A stretch of DNA of 64,000 nucleotides. It comes from Agapanthus africanus. Lineage: Eukaryota > Streptophyta > Magnoliopsida > Asparagales > Amaryllidaceae. Position numbers and translations under genes: made by a program. The notes beneath the pieces were generated by a model. The model worked only from the letters and a program-made list of their open reading frames with translations. It was not told the origin of the DNA and did not search any database. This document shows positions 55,823 to 64,000 of the stretch, piece by piece. Position 1 is the first letter of the stretch, and each line of letters begins with the position of its first letter. Where the stretch lies: NCBI GenBank assembly GCA_030015575.1, contig JASDDO010000001.1, forward strand, positions 137,845,988-137,909,987, read 5' to 3'.

Positions 55823-56546
55823 TTAGACTGATACCGGCTCACCTGGAGGTCCATTACCGAATACCAGGAACAGTTCTTTAGTCTTCCTCAGGTACTTAAG
55901 AATGTTCTTAACAGCTGTCCAGTGGTTCTTATCTGGGTTAGACTGAAACCGGCTCACCACACTCTGCGTGTAAGCTACATCTAATCGGGTACATAGCATC
56001 GCATACATTATAGATCCTACCGTCGAAGCGTAGGGTATAGTGCTCATACGAACTCTCTCATCATCAGTCTTGGGAGACATCTTTTTGGAGAAGGTGATTT
56101 CGTGCAATGCGGGTATGTTACCGCGCTTGGAATCTTCCATACTAAATCTCTTTGGTATGGTCTCTATGTACCTGGACAGTGAAAGTCCCAGTAATCTCTT
56201 GGATCTATCTCTGTAGATCTTAATCCCCAGAATGTACGAGAAATCACCCAGGTCCTTCATGGAGAACCTTTGTGACAAGAACAACTTGACCGATTGTAGC
56301 ATAAGAATGTCATTTCATATCAAAAGAATATCGTCCACGTAAAAGACTAGGAATACAACAGTTCGGCCAACAATCTTCTTATATATACAAGGCTCATTCT
56401 CGTTCTCGATGAAGTCAATCCCTTGACTGTTTCATCAAAATAGATGTTCCAGCTCTGCGATACCTGCTTTAATCCATAAATGGATTTAAGCAACTTGCAC
56501 ACCTTCCCACTGCTCCCACTGGCTACAAAACCTTCCGGCTGATCCA
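55823..56546 (-). pseudogene. Copia-C reverse transcriptase, cut by Copia-E
   Basis: Fragments at 55823-56302 (FLSQRFSMKDLGDFSYILG, STIPYASTVGSIMYAMLC) and 56347-56546 (MDQPEGFVASGSSGKVC, LKSIYGLKQVS) are in order. The catalytic YVDD is kept near 56330-56342. A short insertion near 55825-55850 and a frameshift near 56415 break the frame. It ends at the Copia-E insertion at 56546/56547. Confidence 0.88.
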
Positions 56547-58774
56547 TGTTAGTTATATGTATGCCCTAGAGGCCATTACTGTACATTGGATGTATATTGT
56601 AGTGGATGCTGGGACATATATAGGTAGGACTTTCTTGCTCGACATGATAGTACGCTATCTGGTTGCTCTTTGTCTTAACATGTATACTTTCTGTCTCTCT
56701 GATTACATGTTGATAAAGCCCTTAGGATGAGTACTCGACTTCCAGGACTATGATGCAGATCATACTAATGGGGCCTGGGTAGTCAATGAGTACATCCTTC
56801 ATTGTTCCTAGTCGTGGGAATATCGAGACGGGGCATCGATATTCCAGAGTAGACTAGCGTGTATCTTCTCGACCCATGTGTTGGGCGATGGATGATCCCA
56901 TATCCATTGGTGTTTGACATCAGAGATGGTATACGGGTGCTCAGTGAAGACTGGGTATACTGAACGGACTCGCCGAGAACTCCCAGATGTTATTATACCT
57001 CACGTCAGATGGCAGTTCTCTGGTGACACTGGTACAGCTTAGTCTGTTGACCCGAGATCGTCATAGAGTCTTGTGTGTCTCCCACTGTGCTTTGATTTCC
57101 ACCCTACCACGGCTCTACTGAGTCGTGCAAACAGGTGGTTTTTAGGGACAGTCCCGATTCACATGGAGGCAATGAGCGATAGAAGGGGATTCGTCTCTCC
57201 CGGTATTGGGGGTTGATGTTGCGCTATGCTCGACTGGCCATAACAGGAAATCCCTGGCCAGGGTTGCTGTGATATACTGGTAAGAGTTATCAGTAGTTTC
57301 ACGAAAGTTATGGACCCTACGTCAGCATGACTTATCAAGTTATTGGGGTCTGACGTTTACCACCCCTAGGCGAGATATGCGACATATCAGACGAACAGAC
57401 CGGACTGTACGGTAAGTGTTACTGGTTGGCTTCACAGGAGTGTGAGCGGGCTTGCTCGTTGATCTTCTGATCGCTCAATACCCGGGTGGCCGTTACGTTT
57501 AGTAGACCGCTAGCGGCTTGTGGGTGTTTGATATGTTCATCATCTGCTGCCGGCGTATTGACGAGTCTTTAGAGTCCTATACAGAAGTTTCCTGGCTCAA
57601 GCGAAACGAAATAGGAGCGCATATGAGATATGTGCGGGACCGAGAATAATGCGTGTATGTGATACCGTATTCCATTCTTGCGATTAATGTATCGATTGGT
57701 TATATGCGATATAACCTAGTTATCGAATCAAGGATTGATTCGATAAGCCGATACATTGGATACTAGCCGGTTATATGCGACATGACCGGATCATTGAATC
57801 AAGTGTTGATTTAATGATTTAATGTATAATTATATATTTGATATATTACTTTGCATTAACTATTATTGGTTCACTTTAAATGGATTTACTCACTTGATAA
57901 GCACAAGTTGTATATGAGATATACTTTTGTGCACAAGATTGTATCATGTTTGATGATACATGCAAGCTTGGGTTTGTGTAAAGAATTGACCATGGTTATA
58001 TGAATGGTTAGGGTTTCATTTTATTTACTTATTCTTTTATCTATTTATTGATTTATTTATTTATTATTGGCAAAAGAAAAGAAAATGAAATGGTGGCTTG
58101 ATTTGTTTGTAGTTGAAGCTTCTTGAAACTTTGACTAAGTGACCATTTTGTCTTCATGCTTAACCCTAACCCTTCAAACTAACCTTAGTCAATTCTCTAC
58201 ACCTAACTAAGGTTAAAGATATGATAAGTATCATTTTACTTTATATTTTAAATAACTTATCATAATTCTTTCTCATCTTCTTCTTCATCATCAACATGAA
58301 AAAGCTTGCAACCAACAATGACAACTAGCCAAAATGAGTGAGAAATCCAATTCTAAAGTGAACCCACCTCCTATTTCTTCATCCTCTACCTCTTGCCAAG
58401 TAGTATAGGGTGTTTCCTTCACAATTTTTCATGGCTTGGTGAAGTTGGAACTTGATCTTGTGATGACTCGACGTAGATCATCTTCGGCATCGAAGCCGAC
58501 GATCAAGCCCGCCCATTTCTTCGATGAAGTCGATGCTAGAGTCCGGAATCCGATTTGGACAGCGGAGGGACATCATCGCGGAGCTTAGGAAGTGGTGGAC
58601 CGGATCTACAAAGGTTGTAGCCCCTTTCCTTTAGCGTTAAAGTCGTTAACTTGCATCGCATAGCCTATATATCTAGTTAACGATCCGTATTAGGGTTTGT
58701 AGGCACTCGTAAAATTCGAATTAGCCATGTGTGATCACTTGTGAGACTTCATTAGTGTGCCTAGGAACCCTACA
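56547..58774 (+). repeat. Copia-E 5' LTR (end at 58774 or 58994)
   Basis: It begins TGTTAGTTATATG..CCCTAGAGGCC. Two sites fit the end: CCCTACA before the primer-like site at 58776, giving 2,228 bp and matching Copia-D in length and in the GTGCCTAGGAACCC-type sequence before it; and GACCTACA before the second site at 58996, giving 2,448 bp and matching the Copia-1 junction wording. The second LTR is needed to decide. Confidence 0.8.
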
Positions 58775-59008
58775 GTGGTATCAGAGCTACTAGGCATTGG
58801 ATGTCGACCTATGGGGGGTTCTCACTGTGTGACAGTGTGGCGAAGCATAGGCTCTTACCCCCAGGGTGTCCCGAGACTGGAAGGTGTTCCGGCGGGTTGT
58901 AATCCTCGCGAGGGGGCATGCGTAAAAAGTAGCTGCTGAGGGACCCGTGGGTGCCATGGTGACCCCATTGGATAGGGTGGCTGCCTGACCTACAGTGGTA
59001 TCAGAGCC
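58775..59008 (+). other. Duplicated primer-binding site with 220-bp spacer
   Basis: GTGGTATCAGAGC occurs at 58775 and again at 58995. Downstream of the second copy the sequence (TAGCTAGAGCCTTAGGCGA) aligns with the start of the Copia-D leader. The spacer contains CCCCCAGGGTGTCCCGAG and GGACCCGTGGGTGCC and is not found elsewhere in the window. It looks like an extra LTR end from a related family joined at the primer site, for example by template switching. Confidence 0.65.
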
Positions 59009-62000
59009 TAGCTAGAGCCTTAGGCGATGCGTATACGGAATTAGAAGTCCGATCGAACCGAAACCCAAACCCTAAAATGCTCTCTGTACATTTTTGAAAT
59101 TCGTGGATTTTTGTGAATTAAAAATATGCAGAAAAGTAAGCAGGAAAAACTAAGAATTACTGTGAAGTTTGGGCCCCTAATTCCATAATTCGACCACGGA
59201 ACAGCGGCCAAACCAGGGGTTTGGCGGCTCTTCCGCGGCCCAAATTTGGACTTAGTCCCTCAAATTTCATATATTTATTCTTAGGTCCTTTCTTGGCAAT
59301 TATTTATGTGAATTTTTTAATTCCACTCAAGTGTTGAGTTTTCTAGGGTTTTATTAGGGATTCGTTAATTTGATCGGATAATTTAACTTCGTTTATGTTT
59401 TTCCGGATATTTTAGAATATGTTAAAAAGTTCGACCGGATGTAGATACCCGATTTTTCCCCTGCCGGAAAATTTCCAAGTGTTGGATTTTTCCGAGGTTT
59501 AAAGACGTTCTAAGTAGTGCAAGTAACGCGATGGTCCCTCTAGAAGACAACAAACCTTAACTCGATTATGTGACCGTCTTGAACTGCCCTTTGAACCTTC
59601 GGGTTTGGGGCAGTACGGCGTGCCACATGTGAGGCGTTGGCTTGACCCTTCTACGGCTGGACCGTTGGTACTGAGGCACGAACTGAATATCTTTAAACTT
59701 ATTTCATGTGTTGGACTGTATCGGGAAAACTTGGGTGTTCGATTGTTCGATCGGAAAGTTTAACATTTTCTATCTTATTCGGAATGTGATACAACATTTG
59801 GAATTCACAAGTAGTTATGAGATAACTGAATGAATGTTATAAATCTAGTAGTTTAGTCTCACTTGATCGGTTGCCACGGAATTTTGATGTGATCAAAAGT
59901 CCGTCGCAATCACGTAGCGTACGCGGATACTCGCCGGGTAAACTTAATAGACAGCCTCACTCCATTGCCCCGACCAAGTGACTGTAGGAGAACCCCGTCG
60001 CCGAAAGCATCCGTTCGGGTGCACGCGGCAGCGGTGTTCCGCCTTAGTGCACTTCATCGACGGTATCGGGGCTGCGGCCGCCTACTAAAGTTTGCGACGA
60101 GCATTCGATCTGAATGTCGGGAATCCTGTTGAATTGCCCGACTTTTATACTGAAAAGTGTTTTCGATTTTGAGACTAAAATGCGGGGTTTATAATTGTTA
60201 GGCATGCGATGTCTAAGGAATTCATTTGATTAGGCATGCGATGTCTAAAGAGGTTGCGGATTCCAACTGTTGTAGTTTTACACTTTCTTTTCTGTGACCG
60301 TAAGTGTAATATGTGATATCGCCGGTTTCGTTGCTATATGTCAACGATAATTGGGATGCGCATATTTATTTACGTTGATGACATGTGATGTTATGTGTTG
60401 CTGGATATGTTATATTGGATCGTCGTGTTTGAATAGCCGGGGGGTTTTATGTGAGATGAGTGTTTTTCCATTTTCATTCATGTAAAAACTTGTTTGTAAT
60501 ATTCTTTTATTGGGGCACTTCCAGGTTGCGGAAGATGTCACCTTTTGTATACTATTTACTTTTCTGCACTAGGATAGACCCAAGGAGGGGAGCACAAGTA
60601 ACCGGGTTCTGGGGTCCAGTGGGAGACCAACTCGAGGAGTCGAGTCCGGGTCTCCTAACCCTAGAATTGGTAGGGTTGCTTGCCGCTCTCGTAGGGGTCT
60701 AGGGGTGTGGGATTGGCTATTCATCACGACCGTGGAATCCGTGTTTTATACTGGCTCGTATTGAAAACACGGACGTCCTAGTATATCCAATATTTCATAT
60801 GTATCTTCTGCTGTGATTTATCTGTGATGTGATCATGTGATGTTCTGTGATAGATATTATATATAGTATATATGATATATTATATAAACGTTGCTTATGT
60901 TTTACACCCGCGCTAGCCCTGCCCCGCTCTGCCGTTAGTTACCTAACCTAACGGTGCATACGGGACATCGAGGCGAATGCGGATGGCATAAGCGTACGTT
61001 ATATTTATCTGTGATGTTTAGGTGGACTTAAATGATGGGATATTCATTAATGAGATTAATGAAAGAAAATAAATCTAATTGATGTTGTGGAATCGAATTT
61101 CAAAATAAAAACAGGTAGCTACAGTTCTTGCTTTGCATCGCGGTGTTCATTATAGAACATCCTGCACCTTATTCGATGAGGAAAGGACCGAGATCCCTTC
61201 ACCGGGAGTGACTCCTTTAGCAATAACTGGCAGATGCTACAACCCTCGGTTTGTCTTTGATCGCTTCTATAGTTTCCGCTTTGCACAGTGATATATATGA
61301 TATATCCCGCACCTCATTCGACGAGGAAAGGGCCGACGATCCTTTCACGGGAGTGACCCCTTTAGCAAAACTAGAAAAGCCTCAAAAACATTCCATTTAA
61401 AAACCATTTGATTCCGCAACGAGATCAAGTTCAAAGCGTTAAAGGTTTTCATAAAAAACCATTCGCAACCCTCCGTCATTTTAGGAAGTAGAGTGCTTAG
61501 TATTCGTGCTGTGTTTGTTGACCATAGTCAAGGCACAGTGTACGGTAGATAAGTGATGTCTTCCTACACCGCATATGATGCAATTAGTTAGGGCAGTCGC
61601 GTGACTTTGTTGACCTTAGTTAAGGGTCATGTGGGTGGGTCTAATTAATCACGAAATGACGGGTAGAACTTGACTAGTACTTATGATTTGTTGACCATAG
61701 TTAAGGTCATAGGTGCTAGGGGTAAAAACCTTTATCGGGAGTTTCAAGTGTTGAAATTTGCAATGAGATTGCATACCTTCTATGTGATAGTTGGATCCCG
61801 ATACCCACTGCGAGTAATTGTTACTCCTGGGAGAGTTTTGCACTTTACAATTAGCCGATCAAGTAGGTGTCTAGAAAGGTGTCAACGGGGTTACGCCTAT
61901 GGGAAAACGAGGTTTACTGTAATTAGGTCCGTGCGAAAGCACGGGGAACCTCCCTCAAAGTACCGACACTGGCCTGGCTGAAACATTGGCGAACTTGTAG

Positions 62001-62184
62001 AGTGTAATTAATCCCGGCTAGTCTTTCCTTTTAAGGTTTGAAGGAAGATTTGATAAAAACAGTAGGAGCCATCCTGATTAGATAAAATACATAACCAATC
62101 TGATCTTGCAAGAGCGCACGCAGAGTGTTTTCTTCTCTCTCTCTCCTGGTAGCGACCATATCACGCCTTAATCAAGATAATAAA
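59009..62184 (+). other. Copia-E long leader in place of gag
   Basis: Collinear with Copia-D: GC-rich stems (59194-59238), a long hairpin (59869-59911), the AGGAGAACCCCGT block (59990-60100), a CCGTGTTTT/AAAACACGG stem (60739-60772), the CGCTAGCCCTGCCCCGCTC block with CCGTTAG..CTAACGG arms (60905-60955), the duplicated module (61167, 61311), three TTGACC hairpins (61518, 61610, 61691) and a splice-acceptor-like block (62100-62152). No gag-like ORF. The ORFs at 60460-60702 and 61670-61981 are not conserved. Confidence 0.8.
59869..59911 (+). other. Long leader hairpin, Copia-E copy
   Basis: It matches 33183-33226 in Copia-D. Outer stem GGTTGC / GCAATC pairs with one G-U wobble, then a C-C mismatch, then a 13-bp stem with one mismatch around loop GTG. 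Confidence 0.65.
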
Positions 62185-62675
62185 ATGGATGTATTGACCG
62201 AACCCGCTTGTTATACTGAGCTGGGAAACGTTGGTCCCGCTCCAACTTATAATTGTTATAAGACAGAGCAGGAAATTGGGGAATACCAGAATTCCTATGC
62301 CGCCCAAACGAAGAAAGTGCATATGATGCATCTCCTTCGGGTGTGTTCATTACAAAGAACTGTTTCTCGGTATCCTCTGCATCCTGGGTATATGATACCG
62401 GATCAGGATCCTAGATATGTAATCTGTTACATAGGGCTACAAAAAGGTAGAAAAACTGAGAACGGGTGATAAGTTTCATGAGACAGAAAACGGGGCAAGT
62501 GTTGCAGCCAAGTCTGTTGGTCACTGTCACCATGTATTACCAATACATTGATTCTGAACAAATGCTATTAGATACCGAACCTGATATACAAAATCATATC
62601 AGTCTCTTTATTAGTAAAGAAATGATATAATTTTGTATTGTTGGATAATGTTTTGAACATTTCCTATATCAAAAG
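62185..62675 (+). pseudogene. Copia-E pol start and protease, decayed
   Basis: It starts MDVLTEPACYTELGNVGPAPTY. A frameshift follows; in the shifted frame SGVFITKNCFSVSSASWVYD leads into the protease DTGSGS motif (62394-62411), which is followed at once by TAG (62412-62414). The open frame ending at 62469 is out of register and not native after the first 30 residues. Confidence 0.85.
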
Positions 62676-63435
62676 TTGATCGGTTCAGGCACGTTATCTA
62701 AAAGCATTGACGTTCTAAATCAAACTACAGTTCCTTGTATATTGAACACACACAAGAGGAAGAGTTCAGAAATGAAAAAATTCTTCTTGAGGTATTGTAG
62801 ACTAGGTCATATCAATGTGACCCGACTAGCTGAAGTTACATTTAGATGCATATTTAAATCAGTTTGAATTTACATCTTGTGAAACTTGCCGGTCATGTCA
62901 CAAAGATATAATGACACCAGCTCTGTTTACTGGAAGCAGAGAAAGAGTTAATGAACTCTTGGGACTTATACATAATGATGTATGTAAGGTCTCCTGTCTA
63001 CACATGCCAGGACTGGTTCTTTATACTTCATTATATTCTCTGATAATCTCTCAAGATTCAGTCATATATTCCTGTTGAAATATAAGTCCGAACCTTTTGA
63101 GGTATTCACAGAATATAAGTAGGAAGTAGAGAACCAAAATACGGGTATAAGTATTATGTCCTATGATAAGATCAGGGAGGAGAATACTTGTGCATGGCAT
63201 TCCTGGATCATTCTAAAGGAAAATGAGATTCTCTCTCAGTATTACTCCTCTGAATACACCACAGCACAACGGTGTATCGGGGCGGAGCAATCGCACAATA
63301 TTAGATATGGTGTGCTCTATGATGAGTATTACTGAGTTACCTAATTCCTTTTGGGGTTGTTCACTTGAGAAGCTGCATACCTATTGAATTAGGTTCGAAT
63401 CAAATCAATGCCTACCACTCCATATAAGATATAGT
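62676..63435 (+). pseudogene. Copia-E integrase, decayed
   Basis: The pre-integrase stretch (LNTHKRKSSEMKKFFLRYC, then GHINVTRLAE, to 62867) is followed by ERVNELLGLIHNDVC near 62940 and HNGVSGRSNRTILDMV near 63265-63310. The catalytic glutamate of the DDE core is replaced by glycine (GGG at 63280-63282). Several stops and frameshifts occur. Confidence 0.85.
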
Positions 63436-64000
63436 GTGGGAAGATCCTATCTCTTAAGTAAGTTAAGATTTGGGATTGTCCGGCCTATGTCAAAAGCAAA
63501 ATCCGGACAAGATCGAGGCAAGGTCAGTTCTGTAGAACTGGAAAGGTTCCAGCTATACGAAACTACAGCTGAAGATTTGACAGAACCAAAGGATTCTATA
63601 GTCCCCGACGAACCTCAGCCTCTCCGCCGATCTGGTAGGGTTCCTCGCCTGCCTGAGAGATACCTCGGTTTCTCGATGACAGTGGGAGCAAGGAATGCAT
63701 CATGAGATGATGACCCAACTAGATTCGAGCAGGCCATCAAGAGTAGGGACTCTGTAAGAATGGCTGGATGCTTAGCGATCTGAGATGGAATCCATATACA
63801 CCAACAAAGTATGGACTTTGGTTGCTATATCTGAAGGGTTAAATCCCCATCGGGAGCAAGTATATCTTGAGAAGATTACTTGGTGTAGATGGAAAAGTTG
63901 AGACTTTCAAAGCTAGACTTGTTAAAGGTTTTCGTCATCAACCAGGCACGGATAATGATGAAACCTTTTCCAGGGACTATGTTTAAGTCCATCCAGATCC
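63436..64000 (+). pseudogene. Copia-E integrase tail and start of RT, cut by window end
   Basis: 63436-63705 reads FGIVRPMSKAKSGQD, then after a deletion VPDEPQPLRRSGRVPRLPE, the link before RT. From 63706 on, frameshifted pieces of the RT start (FEQAIKSRDS; TYTNKVWTL; GFRHQPG; ETFS) reach the window edge. Confidence 0.85.

Larger units (their letters stand above)
35545..56546 (-). mobile_element. Copia-C: minus-strand copia, split by LARD-B2 and cut by Copia-E
   Basis: The left LTR starts at 35545 inside Copia-D. LARD-B2 occupies 37140-54768 in that LTR, and the LTR resumes at 54774 after the CTCAC duplication and ends at 55308. RNase H and RT follow to 56546, where Copia-E begins. Integrase, protease, leader and 5' LTR lie outside the window. 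Confidence 0.87.
56547..64000 (+). mobile_element. Copia-E: plus-strand copia running off the window
   Basis: It has a 5' LTR, two primer-site-like sequences, a 3.2-kb gag-less leader and a heavily decayed pol that reaches RT at the window end. It inserted into Copia-C RT after ATCCA (56542-56546). The 3' LTR is not in the window. Confidence 0.9.

Noticed and set aside
1-64000. Host protein-coding gene or integrated plant virus (pararetrovirus)
   Set aside because: Every recognisable coding block is copia pol or Ty3/gypsy gag, with copia domain order and LTR borders; no movement-protein or viral coat motif and no conserved host exon was seen.
42223-64000. The gag-only element supplying gag to the gag-less copia family
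   Set aside because: The gag is of Ty3/gypsy (Tat) type and is broken. Gag-RNA matching across superfamilies is not expected, so nearness alone is no evidence.

Overview
The window looks like heterochromatic DNA of a land plant, probably an angiosperm with a large repeat-rich genome. It is almost entirely LTR retrotransposons, nested up to five deep, and I see no host gene. The plant signs are copia LTRs opening like the Angela/BARE clade (5'-TGTTGGATATG..CCCTAGAGGCC), initiator-tRNA-Met primer sites, and Tat-type Ty3/gypsy remnants. Copia = Ty1/copia. 'Sense' below means the element's own strand.

Layout: 1-17389 is a large minus-strand element lacking recognisable pol (LARD-B1). Its internal part (1-329, 10123-10252) is split by full-length Copia-1 (330-10122, minus). 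Its 5' LTR (10253-17389) is split by a 2.8-kb solo LTR (10406-13225). 17390-21874 is an old Tat-like 3' region: short tandem repeats, an antisense gene-like segment, and divergent TATA boxes around an array of CACGTG palindromes. From 21874 to the right edge the elements nest: Copia-F (minus, from 21875, containing a 1.7-kb solo LTR) is cut by Copia-D (plus, from 30445). Copia-D is cut by Copia-C (minus, from 35545). Copia-C carries LARD-B2 (37140-54768, TSD CTCAC) in its 3' LTR and Copia-E (plus, from 56547 past the window end) in its RT. LARD-B2 itself carries a gag-only Ty3/gypsy element (TR-GAG type, 42223-49708).

The most interesting shared feature concerns the Angela-like copia family. 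In all four copies where the 5' internal region can be seen (Copia-1, D, E, F), the place where gag and its zinc knuckle should lie holds a long non-coding leader. Pol then starts at a new conserved ATG behind a conserved branch point, pyrimidine tract and AG. The leader carries hairpins with regular spacing, covariation and wobble changes. This points to a non-autonomous family that kept pol and lost gag, the reverse of the usual LARD/TR-GAG pattern; its pol may have been expressed from a spliced RNA. Every pol copy here is broken, so the family in this window is fossil.

Other notable items: a doubled primer-binding site in Copia-E; tRNA-like A/B boxes in a solo LTR; a 48-bp near-perfect palindrome in another; palindrome arrays with mirror-image changes in two different Ty3-type LTRs; and a ten-unit 30-bp repeat open in several frames inside LARD-B2. 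Boundaries, TSDs and motifs were read by eye from the sequence. Clade names rest on recognised motifs, not on searches.
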